Shown: piece by piece, positions 34,001-62,468 of the stretch
Layout of the letters: each line of letters begins with the position of its first letter
Numbering within the stretch: the first letter of the stretch is position 1
Notes under the pieces: model-generated
What the model was told of the DNA's origin: nothing
Databases searched by the model: none
Seen by the model: the letters and a program-made list of their open reading frames with translations, nothing else
Position numbers and translations under genes: made by a program
Assembly: GCF_018139145.2 (NCBI RefSeq)
Contig: NC_059480.1
Coordinates: 18,848,428-18,912,427 of the forward strand
Direction: 5' to 3'
Source: Gymnogyps californianus
Lineage: Eukaryota; Chordata; Aves; Accipitriformes; Cathartidae
Length of the DNA: 64,000 nucleotides

Positions 34001-37000
34001 GGTATCTAATGGATTTGGTCATGGCTTAAATTGAAGAACAAGAAGAGTCACAAATATTCCCTGCACATATTTAGCGCTGCTAGCGCCTGAGTCTTCCTAA
34101 AAATCCCGCTGCTATGCGTGGGGTCTGGGAGGCTCGTGACAGCAGCCCTCCGAACTGCCTGCAGCAACATGTGGTTAGACATGCCTGTCCATGCCGCGCC
34201 GGGCATCTCTCTGCCTGCCGGACCACAGGTGCTTGTCCACAAGACTATGCACACACCACCATACATGCTTTGTGCCTACCTGGCTCCATCGAAACCCGCA
34301 GCATGGAGCTAATAACCTCCCCATATGGACCTGGTACCAAAACCCTCTCCCCCATCCCAGTCGTAGCTGCACAGAAAGGGATTAGTAGGGTCGGAGCGTG
34401 AAAGACTCGGTGCCATGAGCCAACCATCTCCTGGAACTCAGCATTTTCCATGTGGCTGCTCTGATTTTCGAGGCACGTGGGGCACAGGACCTTGTGGGAT
34501 GCTCAAGACCTAAACAACACCCCAGGGATGCCTCACTTTGCAGCACAGACCCTCTCCAAGCTCCCACCTTTTCATCACTGCAGTCTCGTGCTTGCAGCTC
34601 TGCAAATGACTCATTCAGACATTCAGGTCTATGTGCTTTATGTTGCTTCAGTGCTGAACAATCTGTGTTGCAGATCAGAAACTGGGGAGAGCGGAGGCCA
34701 GCTCACACAGCGCAGCAGGGAGCAGTGATTTTCCCACCCTTCCCCTGGGAAGATACAGAAGAGGGATGTGAAGTGTTTGGACCTAGAGAAAAGATGAATC
34801 TTTCCCTTTCCTCCTGACCTGTTTTAGGCAGGAGTTCATTAATATCTTAATACACCTGTGCATTCAGCTTTCCTGGAAACGAACTGTACTTGCTTCATGT
34901 TTGTGCAAAACTGTTAGCAGTGTGGGCGTTGACGGTGATTGTGTTTCAGAGGATAAGGCTCCTAGACTGATCCAGGCAGAGATACCGCTCCAGAATACAG
35001 CCGTACCACCCATCACCTTCCCTTCAGTTCATGTGGGAGGGTGAACCTTCCTAGCCAAGCTAACGGCGTTTTACTCTTGTTCTCAAAAACTTCTACAAAT
35101 AACCATGCTTTTGCAACAAATGCCTTTCGGTGTTATTTTATTTTTTTTTAGGTTTTGGTCATCCTGCCCTATTTCTGCAGCATTTATGCTTGTCAGAGTG
35201 CAGAAGTAAAAGGTGCAATACTACACTGTATCACACAGATTAAATTGGGTTTGTAATTCATCATCCAGGTCGGGAGGAGAGAGCATGGAAAAAGCGCACC
35301 ATTTTATTTCATATGCTACTTTCTTTGGGCTTTGGGAGGGTGGGATACAAATAACACCCTCCCAACACAATTAGCAGCAGCTAATTCAAAACTTTTTTCT
35401 TACAGGGAAAAGCCAGAAGCTCTCAAAGCTGTTGCAACATTTAAAGTGTAATCCAGCGCAGAAAACCAGTTCAAGGCAGTTCATCTCTAGACTGATTGTT
35501 CGACCTTTCTTCTACAAACCTGATGATTCAGAGGACAAGATCAATTCAAGGGCAAAGCACTGCCCAGAGACCAGAAGCCAGTGCAAACCTATGCACAGTA
35601 GCAAGTTGTGTGGTTCCTACAGCTTGCACCGCACCCACGGTTAATGAGTAATCAATAGAAATCTGCAGCACGGGTCAAGCTAGAGCCTGCCTGTTCTCAC
35701 ACGCACAGCAGGCTCGAGCTGGTTATTTGATGAAGTTAGTGGAAAAGCCAAACAATGCTACAATAAAAAAGCTGGAGATGTGTCTGGATGAGCATTAACA
35801 AGCTGGGATGCATCTTAGCTATACCACTCTGGCTTTGGGAGTTACCTCCTTTCAGCTGCCTATTACCCATAGTCTGCAGATGTGCAGTAGTGGCTTTGGT
35901 TAGTCTGAGTGTGGGGACAAACTCCTCTAACCCCTCTCCAAGAGCAGTTCAGGATTGTCCCCAAGCCAGTGCATAAGGAGAGGACAACAGCCACGTCAGA
36001 GTGGTGTGTTCAGCTCAGGCTGCTTTTCTGGAGCTGATTTTGGGCTGGCCAAGCAGCCGTGGCCGGAGCCACGCTGAATGCAGGCTGTGGCAGGGGAACT
36101 GGTTTAAACCTTACAAAACCCAAAGGTGGTGGCCGGGGCATGACGCAGTACAACCTCCCCATCGGCTCTCAGGGACATGGTCACAGCCTGCTGCCAGGGC
36201 AGGGCACACTCTGTCCACTCCTCTTCTGCCTCTGCGAAAACAGAGCTGTGGGCTCCCCGAGGTGAAGGTGTCACTGCTTCCAGCCCTGTGGAAACAGCAG
36301 AGCCAGACACAGCAGCAAGGTCACTTGGGTGGCCTGTACTGGGATGTGGTTTTCTTACAGCTGGCTGCTTATATGGCTGTGCAAGGCCCGCTTGATGAGC
36401 ACCACCAGGACGTACCGTGGAAAAACGATGTGTGGATGCAGTCGTGACAGCCCCATGTAAGTGTGCGAAGTGCTCCTTCCTGCTGCTTTCCTGCCAGCAC
36501 CCACAACGCTGCAGCTCCTCCAAGCAGCTCCTGGTTCATGAGGTGCACATCAGGCATGGACAAGCACCACCTCTTTGATCTTCCAGCAGATGATGAGCTT
36601 GTCAGTAGCCATGTCTTCCCTCCTGTACCCCCAACACTCCCCATTTCCTACATCCGTTGTGAAGTGACCCTGTCAGCATCCATCCAAGGTGTCAGTGCTG
36701 CTGCGTAGCAGTGACATCCAACACCTTCCTCTGCTGCTCTCTCCTCCCCCAGGACACAGTTCGTGGGTGCCATTAGCGCTCTCGCCACCTGCTCTCATCC
36801 TCTGCGGAGATGCTTGTTGACGATAGCTCAGCTGGTCATTATGTACCTCACATCTGCGCCAGCCGTGCTCCTGGGAAGACGGGATGTTTCCCTGGTGCCT
36901 GGCAGCCAGTCGGTAAGGAAGGCAATGCTGCAAGGACTGCCACTACCTCTGGAGTCAAGGTCTCTGTTTCCCCATGTGTTCTCAAGCCCTTGGGCTTTTC

Positions 37001-40000
37001 CATAGTGCATCCTCTGTCCTCCAGCCTAGCACATGCTACCAGGGAACCGCCAGCCTGCATTTGCCCCCATGCTCCCAGGCATCCCTCCGAGGTGCATGGG
37101 AAGGATGAGCCAGCCTCAGCGAGCACACAGCAAGCAGCCTGCGGGGAGAGGCGCTTTCTGTCTCATTGGAAACACCACAAGCAGTGTGAACAAAAAGGGC
37201 TTCAAAAAAAGGAGAAAAATAATTAAAAATGCTGGGAGCCCCTCGTGGTGCCTGGAATCCCATGTGGCAGAGAAAAGGCCGGCTGGGATGCCAATTTTGG
37301 AGCTCACAAGTGTGATCAGCCAGTTTTGGAAGCAAATGAGGACAGCCAAGGTCAGAGAGCATTGGGCCTCTGGGACTGTCACTGTGCAGCTGAAAACTGG
37401 GAAAAAGGGGAAGCTGCAAGTCAAACACAGCTCCGTCCTGCAGCTGATGCTGGGGCTCTGCCGGGTCCCGGGGAGGCCAGGTCCCAGGGCCCAGCCCTGC
37501 TGCACACAGGGGTGATGGGGGCAAGGAGCTGTTTTTTGGAGACTCCTGCTTGGGGTCGCAGGAGAAGGCAAGCAGCTCTGTGTCCAGACAGCAAGGGGAT
37601 GGGAACTCAGGGCGGCAGTGAGTAATTAGCCGGGCTTGGGGAGACTTGCTCTGCTGTGTTGCTGGGGGAGAAAGCAGCAGAGACAGTTGTCTCCTGCTTT
37701 CTCCCCTCAGGAAGAGCAGGACTGGTTTCCTGGGGGCTCCTGAGACATCTGCATACTTCTTGTTTTGCTGAGCTAATTGCTTTTGCTTCCTCGGGAAGCT
37801 CTGCCTGAGCACCAGCATCCATGCTGCAATGCCACCACAACACCCAGGTACCCATGTCCTCGGGAGCCCCACGCTCCCCTCCGTGCATTGCTAACCCCCT
37901 CCCCCTCCAGGCTCTGTGTGGGACTGGCACAGTTAATGGTGGGTGACCACACGTGTCCTGGGGGACTCTTGGCCCCCAAGTGATGGACTAGAGCCACAGC
38001 ACAAGGAGGATGGGTCTCAGTCTGGGTGGCCACAGCACTCGCTCATATCTCCTCTCGTTGCATCAACCAGCGGGACCATGGGGACCGCCGTTGTGGGACA
38101 CCAAAAAGTTTGGGACAAAGCCTAGGCAACAGCCTGGGTTAGCCAAGGCAAAGCTTACCGTGAAGATGTACCACAAAATGCAATACTGATCAGTCTGAAA
38201 CCTCGAGGCTGTTTGTTAAGGCTACAGAAATCCCCAAACAGGAAAGCGTATGTCTGGGGCAGGTTTGCTTTGCCAAACAGAGCCGTGTCATGTGTCTGTC
38301 CCATGGTCTGCAGCCAGGGGAGTCCCCCAGCTGTTTCTGAGCCACTAAGAGGAAAAGCCCTATGTGTAATCATGACTTAGGTCAACTGGAAACAAAGCAC
38401 TCCAGCTGTTGCGTGCTGCTCTCCATCGCGACGCGGGAGGACAGGAACCTTCCCAGCCGTGGCTGCAGAGATGAGGCCGGTGCTCGAGGAGTGGGAAGCA
38501 GCTCTAGGGTCTGCAGCCTGGTTAACACAAATCACAGCCCCACAATGCTTAGAATAACAAACCCAGCTTAATACCGATAACCAACCTCCAGACCCCCCAT
38601 GCCCTCTCCCCAGGACTAGGAGTGCAGTACGTGGGAGCTGGGGGATGTAAAGGCTAGAAGCATCAGGACCACCTCCTCCAGCATGCAGAGCAGGGTGACA
38701 GTGCTCAATTCCTGGGGTGGTCACCAGCTGTGACCACAACTGTATCACATCTCCAATTCATGGCTCAGTTCCTCCTCCTAAAAAATGTGTGACTGCTGGA
38801 AACCGTGTGACAGAAGCAAAGGAGAGTCGCTGTATGAAAAGCAGAGCAAGGTCTCAAACCACTGCTGTGCAAAAGATCCTCCCCATCAGTGAGCGGCATC
38901 TGGCTGCTTCTTAAAGACAGAAGATTGAACCAGTTTGAACTAATGGAAAATACCCTGTTCAGACCCAGCTCCTTGTCGGAGTGATGCGCATGTAACATCA
39001 ATCACGAGCTGCTCCTGCTTTGAAAATACAGCAGCTCTTCATGTGGGTGGGAGAAATGAGTTCGAGCATTGCAGGGCCTTTGTTAATCCTGTTGCTGCCT
39101 CCTCTGTCTTTAAAAAAGCCAGCGTCTGCTCTCTGCAGTGCACTTAATGTGGCTACAGTCTGATAAGAATTAAGTCCAACTTTCAATGTTGGTTTGTCGC
39201 TTTTCTATTTCCTCAGTGTGTTTGCAGTGGTTTGCACGGAGGAATGCACAGAGATGGTTTAAAACACATTTTACTGCAGGCGTTTATCAGATCACACTCT
39301 GATGTCCTGTGATTGCAGGCAGAAATACAATTTAGATCAAGTTTCTAGCTGAACACCTGCGTCACCTATAGGTAAGAGTCGGTCTGGGTGATGTCTCTGT
39401 GCAGGGATGATCCCTCCACCATCCAGCTGTCGGGGGGAGAGTTGAGCCCTGCCTGTGCATTTAGAGCTGCATGCTCTGGACTGTCTTCTTGCATCAGCAC
39501 CGAGTTATTACAGTCATGGTGTCTTTGGGCTTACCTTTGCCCTGTTTTGCACTTCAAGTGATTGCAGACAACCCTTCAAAGTCCAAGCCAGGTCTTTATG
39601 CATGCCTCTACCCAAGAGTTTTTTTGTGTATCTGCACTGCAGGGATCAGAGCTGTCCGGTTATCTCTAAGGGCCAAGGATCAAAGCTGAGCATTACAATC
39701 CTGCTAAGAGTGTTTATTCCCATATATAGTATTGGCACTGCAGCCATGCCTGGAGTCCCTCTTTGGAAGTAGTGGCCCTGTGATGGGTACGGACAGCCCC
39801 AGAGGCACTCCAGCCCGGCTCTGACAGCGTGCATCAAGCCTGGCTGGGTCAGGAGCTGTCTGAGTGCCGAGGAGGGGGCGTATTCCTGCCCCGTGGAGCT
39901 AATAATTTCATTTCATCTCAGGTGACTGTATCAAGCAAGAAACAAGTTTGATAACTACAAGGTGGCAGGTATCAAACCTTGTGATTGGTGGTATCATCAG

Positions 40001-43000
40001 CGCTTCAAACTGTGGTTGATTGCAAAAGGATGAAAAGTAGAAATAATACATCTGTTTAGGGCACCCAAGCCAGCACTCGAAGGAGAGTGCTGCAGACAAG
40101 TGGAGGCTGGGAAGCTGCTCCTGGAGACAAGGTATCTCAACTCCCTGTGCCTAATACTCCCACTGATGTGACAGAAAAGTGGTGGGAGCACTGCAATGAA
40201 TTCCTCAGCATATCTTAGGTATAGACCCTCATCACATGGCTTAGCACATTGCATTATAGCATTATTAATTGCTTTGACTTGGAAGAAACAGAAAAAGAAA
40301 CCTCTAATCCAAGAGACTTCATTTCTTTCTGGTTTCCAGTATATTACCTTTTCTTTGGTATCTACTACAGCTGGAACCAGCACATCTACACTACCAGGAA
40401 AAACGTTATTAATCAGCTACTTCCTTCTACTTTTCTGCAACCATGTGCATATTACAGTTTGAAATATGTGCCTGACAAATTAAAAGAAGTGTTGGAATGA
40501 GTCCATGGGAAACATAAGTTCAGTAACCAGATCTGTAGTGTACAACATCTGTCAAGATAACGTGGTCTCTCACCGGCTTTGATGTGATGGAAGGGGGCTG
40601 CTGAGTTCCCCTGAGAAAGTTCCCCTTCTCTCTCTTTATTAATTAGATCTGAAGGCAGCCCCAACACAAAGCTTTTCTAAAACAAAACTCTGGGTGCATG
40701 AGCAACTGAATGGATCCTTGAAATGGCACAGCTACTGAATATCACTCAGTTCCCAGCCACCCCTGGAAATGTGAAGCCCCTTGGGCTGAGACCTCTGATA
40801 AATGTGCCTTTCCTGTGGAGCTCCAGGCTCTCAGGGAAGGAAGGGTTAAAGGAAATGTGCCCTCTCCTCTGAACAGGGCCCTTGCAGGAAAGGCAGTGAT
40901 CAGAGCACAGATAGCTGTGCCTTGATCAAAGCTTCTGGCAGATCAGGCGGTGGGAAGCAGGACTGCCTCCTTCCTGAAATGATGCATCTGGTGCTGGCAG
41001 CAGGGAGAACGCAGAGGGATGGACAACAACTCCTTCAGCATCTCCTCCAGGCAGGGCTGGGGCTGCTCCAGGAGGGGATGCTGCAAGAGCCCTTTTCCTC
41101 CCCTGGACAAGATGAGGGATGAGGAATAACCCTGCCCTCTGCCCTTGCACAGGAGAGGGGAGCAGCCCCATCTCAGAGCAAAGGAACAGGAACAGAGCAA
41201 GAATTCCTGCTGGTGGCTGCTCTGTGTTGGTGGCATAAGGTCCTCAGGTGCAAGGGAGTGGAGGGATGGGCTGGAGCCAGCTAGGGAGCTCTCAGAGAGC
41301 GGCCAGCCATCCTTCTCCTGGGTATTTTCCCTGGCTGTTTAGAGCCAGGGAATTCCCTCCTTGCCCCTGGCAGCCCTGACTTGGTACCGTGGGTTCCCTT
41401 CTCGTGATGCAGGTGACACCAGGTCCTGTCCCTGTAACCCTCTGCATCACAGCATTTCCCTGCCCATCCCCACAGTCCCAAGGTTGTGGTTACCCAGCCC
41501 CATGTCTTGCTCAGCCCTTTTTGTCTTTCCAAAGGAGACGTCTTTTTCTCTCTGGCTCAGCCCACGGATCCCTTCCTAGCAGACACTGTTTATTACTGAA
41601 GTGTGAGCCTCTCTGGGCTACCCTTACATACCTGCTTGGGAAGGGCTGTTCCCAGCTTCTCCTGCTACAGGAATCCACATGGATCAGAGCTGAATAAGGG
41701 TTAGCTGGGAAAACAGGAGGCCGCTCTGCTACCTCCCCCCTTGTGCACCACTGAACTGGGAAAAAGGATCTGCTCGTGGGCTGCCACCTCATTTCGCATG
41801 GCTCAGTGCAGAGCCAAACAGGAGCGCAGAGCTGGGGATAAACCCCGGACTAACGTAGGCTTTGAAGGCCAGGGACCCCAGGGAAGGAGGTGTTACTAGT
41901 GTAGCAGTGGTGCAAAACGTTGTATGTGAATAAGGAACATAGAAAGGGCAGGGGAAGTATTAGTCTGCAGACTCAGGAGCCTTGCTCAGGGAGAAAGTGA
42001 TCTCCTGGGTGTTTATGCTCAGGCAGTCCTCCACGTGACGGGGAGTGCTGGTTCCCATGACTGCTCCAGCACTGTCCCCGATGGGAAATGTGTTTCACTC
42101 TTCAGACTTCAGCGGCATCTGGGGTTATGCAGGGTGACTGCCTCCAGAGGCTACCGTCCCTGGAGCTGGTGCTCATGCCAAGCCCAGATGGCCACTGACC
42201 CCCAGGCAGGGTGTCTTCACTGAGCTGACTGAGGAGCCTGTGCCTGCTGTGCCTAAAGCCTCATCAGTCTCTGAGAGTGACCGGAGAGATGAATCAGCAA
42301 AGGATGGAGCCAGAGCGTGAGCAGCGATAGCAGAAGAGCAGCACACCCATGCCCCTGCATCTGCGACATGGTTACCTGGGCGAGACCATGTCTGTTAGCT
42401 GGACGTGAGCACCATCGCTCTGGGGCTGGTGTTTCTCCTCGGGAGAGCAGCTGGTGAGGGATGATGGAAGCAGTATCCTGAAAGATGCATCCCATTGCAC
42501 AGACTTCATCCAAGAGCTACCTAAGTAGTCTGGAAGTAGCTGTTGCTTGCTGAGGCCATGGGGAGAGAGCAAAAACATTGCAAGGGGGAGAAACTGGAGC
42601 AAGGCTTGTAAAGGGCTGGAAACTCGGCTAAAATATCCAGGGCAATATAGCCTACAGCCCAGTCTGTGTCTGTGAGGGGAGAGCCTGGGACCAGGAAAAG
42701 CCCCGGGGAAGAAGTAAATTAGAGACAAGTTTACTCTGGGACTTAGCTGTGCTTTCCCTGCCTCTCCTTTCATTTCAGGTTCCTGAGCTCCAGGCAGCAC
42801 TGGTCAGTGGCAGACTGTCACATGGATGTCCCTTCTCTAAGCAGTGGGGCACTTCTGCTGTCCCCTGTCCCTCCAGGGAGACCTGTGCCACCCATGGGGA
42901 ACCTGCTTAGCATGGTACCCAGCGGCATGGGATGAGCATCCACCAGCAGCACCCCCCTGCTGCACTCTGCTCACCACGAATGCTCTGCTCCTTGCAACGG

Positions 43001-46000
43001 GACCCCATGTCCATATTCTGGCAGCTGGGGAGGTGCTGGTGCAGCAGCCGCCTGTCTCATTGCACATCCCCTCCGGCACAGGGGCAACACAAAACACGGG
43101 GCAGCTGAGCTACAGGGAGCTGTGGCAGCCCAGAGCTCGGGCAGCAGTAATGCATCCTCCCTGTTAGCAGGTGAATGATGCTGTGCCCAGCATCTCGCCG
43201 GCAGAAAGGGCCACCAGAGAGTTCTGTGAGTGGCACCCCAGGGCAGGTGGAAACCCAGGGGGACACAGACAGAGTGGCCTCGTGTCTTTGGCTCCCCTTC
43301 TCAAGGCTGCCAACCCAGGAGCAGCAGGATGCTGAGGGCGGAGGAAGCCCAGCAGTTCATCTGGCAGAAACCCTCTGCTGAGAAGCACAGAAGAGGCCCA
43401 AATGAGCAAAGAGCGGAGGAATAGCCTGTGAGTCAGTGTCCCTGCTGTCAGCTTGGCCGGAGCCCAGGGCGTGGGAGGGAGGGAGTGAGGCAGAAGGGTC
43501 GGGATGCAGAGTCTGTCTGGCTTTGACGTTTGCTGACTTACTTGTGGTCTGCAGTTTTCTTTTCACCTGCAGGACTTGGTTCGGTGCTCAGGTAAATCTC
43601 GTGTCAGGCTCAGAGCCGTTCAGGCATGCAGGAGGGCTGGACAACGTAAGCACGTGCTGGCTGTTGCCTACCCCTTTTCTCCCAGTGGCAGGAGCTCCTC
43701 CAAGGGTGCTTGGGGCAGACAGACCCCTCTCTACATCTGGCAAGTGAGCATCAGCCATCCTAGGTAAGCTCAGGACAGCCCCCTGAGCCCAGTCACCCTG
43801 TGCCAGGGTTCACGGCCTGCCTCTGTCGCCTCTGACACTGTGTGGGACAGCCCCAACCAAACCAGGCTCCCTGCCAGCATGGCATGGGCCAGGAAGAGCT
43901 GAATTTAGGCACTAATTGCATCCCTGACCTGGAGTTGAGATGACACACATCCCATAGCTCTGCTGAGGCACACAAGGATGCTCCAGGGGCATCAGAGCTG
44001 CTGGCCACCAGGCAGGACATGTGAGGGGAAATCAGTCTTGTGTGAGGTACATGGCTCCTCCATGCAGACCTTCTGTGATCCTCCTCATTGCAAGTCTTAC
44101 CACCCTAGGGACCCCCTGACACAGGTCCCACTCAGCCCTGATGAATGTGGAGCCCCAAAGCCGTCTAAAATAGGACCAAATCTGGAGCTGCCTCCCAAGG
44201 CTTAGCGATGCCTTATGGGCCATCGTCTATGCAAAGGGAAAAGCCGGGGAGCAACCAAATGCTCAGAGAGAACAACAAACGGAAAAGAGAGAAGGGTTAA
44301 AAATGTAGGAACAGGGACTGGGAGCATGCCCCAGAAAGCAGAACATCCCCACCACACTCATCATTCCCAGAGCTGATGGATGCTGCCCCATGATGCTGTG
44401 TCCAGGGGTATCCAAGGATGAGGGAGTAAGAAAAAGCCCCACAGTCTATGGGTCTATGGGTCTTCCCACCACCCTGTCCAGCTGCTGTGGGATACTGGGC
44501 TTGATGAACCTCCAGTCTAACCCAGTCCAGCCTCATTTCAATTTTTGTGAGCTAATTTCAATTTTAAAAGCTCCCCTGGAATTATATTGCTTTCAGAAAA
44601 TGTTTGGGCTGGGTGCTACTGGCCTGCAAGACCCCAGTGAAACTAAAGGGAAATGTGTCTGCAAAGCCTGAGGAATATTTATCAGGCTGATTTTGAGTTC
44701 AGTTCATTAGTAATTACCTTGATTTGTCTTCCCCTGCTTCTGCCGATTTACCAGGGCAACATCTTGGAAACTCGCCTCATTTGGAGAGAACAGGATGTAA
44801 TTAGCCAGATAATCTGCTGATTCTCCTGTCGAGCTCTGTGTGCCCGGTCTCAACATGGGCAGTGGCTGTGCAGGCTGGATCAGACCTGATTTCTGGTGCT
44901 GTTTATACACTTAGTGCTATGTAGGCAGGAAGGAAGATGCTGTCCTGCCCTCAGGCAATGACAAATCCACCTCTTGGATCATTCCTCAAGCTGTAACCCC
45001 TGGACTGAAACCATCTGGGAGCTTTTGTTCCCGGGTTAGTTTCTTTGCCGAGGCAACAGGATTCCCAAGGGTCTGCGGATACCTATTTTTGAAAAGGATG
45101 GGGAAGATTTATTTCCCTAGGGCAGCTCATTTCTATTTTCTCACTGTGTCCATCCTTGCTGCTGTTTTCCAAACCACTAGCTAAGGTCAAGCAACTCAGC
45201 CACAAGGTGCGGCACAGCAAGGGCTCAGTCACAAGTTACTGGGTGCAGATGGCACCACATAAGCGATGCCTGAACATTTTAACTGGTAAGGGAAATTTCA
45301 GGGAATACCCAATGCCGCAGAGTCCTTCAGGAGACAGAGGAGAGTTGTTTTGTACTAAGTGAGTCCTGAACCTGCAATTCAGACGATGAAAAAGGATGCT
45401 GCATGTTGCATATTACACTCTTCTCCCACTCACAACCCAGCAAAGACCCCTCAGCACTGCCACGGGGGCTGTACAGGCTGCCTGCGACGCTGGGACAGTA
45501 CTGTAGGTCTATGATTGAGTTGTGCCTCCCTTAATTTGCCCCGTCACCAGGATGGAAAGGCCATACTGTGTGCCTTGGGCTGGTAAGTGCATGCCACCAT
45601 CCACCCTGGGGAAGGGCCCTGCCTCGGAGGTGGGGCTGCAAGCGCCCTGTGTTTCTTTCTCGGATCACAGTCGAACTGTGTATCAGCTCCTTGAGTCTCT
45701 GGCTGGCCAGTCAGTGGGTAGGTGCAGAGTTGCTAGCAGATGAGAGCAGCAACGACCAGAGCAGGGCGTCACAGCAGGGCAGTTTTGGGGAGCAAGGGAG
45801 AACAAGAATCCAAGAGAGTCTGGTGAGGAGACAGAGCAGGGGCTGCAAATGCCTGTCCCCTGTGGAGAGGGGCAGAAGCATGACAATGGGGCAGGGCAGC
45901 GAGCACCAGGTCCTGCAGCACCCAGCGCTGGTAAGGGCCCTCCTGCCGCCAGGCTCAGGGCTCTCCGCAGCCCTCCTGCTGCCAGCCTGCTAGGAGCTCC

Positions 46001-46950
46001 CTGGGGAAATATCTCAGCCTGTTTTCCTGGTTTTGAGCAGAGGGGTTATCACACAGTCTTCTCTTGCTGAAAAACGAGCAGGCAGGAGTGCTGTGCGAGC
46101 TGTGCCAGGCAAAAGGGACCGCAGCACTGTGACTGGCAGCAGAGAGAGGCAGCAGAGGAGGGATTCAGCTGAGGGCACTCTTTCTGTGCCGAGGGCTGCA
46201 CGCAGCCGATCCCCTTCTGAGAGCCAGGTCAATACTGAAGCACATTAGGAGGGACCACCAGACCTGCATGAGGGTAGAGCCTGGGCTGGGGCAGGGGTGG
46301 CTGGGGAGATCGGGATGCACGAAGCTGACAGCGTCTGAGCACAGGGCACAGCCAGACACCATCACCTGCAGCTCCCAAGCAGGGGCTGCTTCGCCAAGCT
46401 GGGGGGAAGACAAATGCCACCCCCACCCCCAGAAACCACGTCTTCTTTCCTCCCCTCCTCTCTGGAAGTGTCTCTGGGTGGGCTCTGAGGGGTCCCTCAG
46501 GGACTGTGGGTTTTGGGGGTCACTCCGTGATGGAAGGTGTGAGTGCTGAAGGGCTGGTTCACAGCAAGGCTGGCCTTTGCAGAAACAGCGGCTGGACATC
46601 TGGAAACGCAGCACAAGCACATCACAGCTAGGAAGCGTATCAAGAACATATAACTTTTTCCTAAAGGGGAAATCCTCGGGGTTGCATCAAAGTACGACAC
46701 ACCCCCCGAGCTCATCTGGGAAATGCCTGTGCCTGGGGAATGCAGGCCTTCCCCTCGCCTCCGCTGGGTCCCGGCTGGGCCCTGCAATGGCGGGCAGTGC
46801 TGCTCTGCTCTCCACCTTCTCCCTCCTCAGGGGATGCTGGTGAAAACGCCTCTCCCCTGCTCCTGAGGCGCAGGCACAGCCCATGCGAGCGACTCGCTCC
46901 AACAGCTTTGCCTGAGGAAGATCCATCGGGCAATGGCAGATCTTCTCCAC
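34001..46950. other. Intergenic spacer, part 2: GC-rich, no gene recognised
   Basis: GC rises towards EIF2B5 and open frames lengthen accordingly, up to 278 codons on the minus strand at 37036-37872. No frame shows a domain, a repeated motif, or splice sites linking it to another conserved segment. I looked specifically for Cys-loop receptor (HTR3-type) sequences, which mammals carry here, and saw none. One CR1-like relic is present near 44.5 kb. A non-coding transcript cannot be excluded. Confidence 0.6.
44484..44531 (+). repeat. Decayed CR1-like LINE 3' tail
   Basis: Plus-strand GCTGTGGGATACTGGGCTTG followed by ATGAACCTCCAGTCTAACCC matches the general form of amniote CR1 3' tails (ATACTGGGCTAGATGGACC...GTCTGACCCAGTA). 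Its relative on the opposite strand is at 2594-2650. No coding part of the element remains. Confidence 0.45.
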
Positions 46951-47233
46951 GCAGGTGCTGAGGGATGGGGCGAAAGGCTGGGGAGGCAGCGAGGAGCTCC
47001 CGAGCCTCTCCTGAAGCCGCCCTGTCCGCCTACGCTCACTCCGGGCCCTGCGTTCTGCTAGGCTGGCCCATGCCCAGGGAGCGGGGCCCTGGCCGGCCCT
47101 GCCCCGCTCTCCGGGGCTGGGCTCCGCTGAACCACCCGGCCGGGGCCGCAGGGGCGGGGACCGGGGCCGCTGCCAGCCCGCGAACGCCCGCCGCCGCCCC
47201 GCGCTGTTCTGTCCCCGCCGAGCTCCCGTCGCT

Positions 47234-47256
47234 GCTTCCGGCGCGAACCCGGAAGC
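47234..47256 (+). promoter_or_regulatory. EIF2B5: Inverted pair of ETS-type sites at EIF2B5 promoter
   Basis: GCTTCCGG (47234-47241) and CCGGAAGC (47249-47256) form a perfect 8-bp inverted repeat with a 7-bp spacer, 38 bp before the start codon. CCGGAAG is the ETS/GABP core common at translation-factor promoters. A further GCGGAAG follows. Binding is inferred. Confidence 0.6.
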
Positions 47257-47260
47257 GGAA

Positions 47261-47274
47261 GGGGGGGGGGGGGG
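47261..47274 (+). repeat. Poly-G run, 14 G, just before EIF2B5 start
   Basis: G14 lies 20 bp upstream of the ATG, probably within or close to the 5' UTR. If transcribed it could form an RNA G-quadruplex near the start codon. Confidence 0.85.
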
Positions 47275-47294
47275 AGCTGAGGCAGCGTGAGGAG

Positions 47295-62468
<15,174 letters not shown>

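Noticed and set aside
36001..36447. Plus-strand 148-codon frame that might be an HTR3-like or other receptor exon
   Set aside because: No Cys-loop signature, no hydrophobic helices and no flanking splice sites that join it to another exon.
37036..37872. 278-codon minus-strand open frame in the intergenic spacer
   Set aside because: Its length is notable, but the region is GC-rich, other frames are also open, and composition is Pro/Ser/Leu-rich without a recognisable domain. Probably chance.
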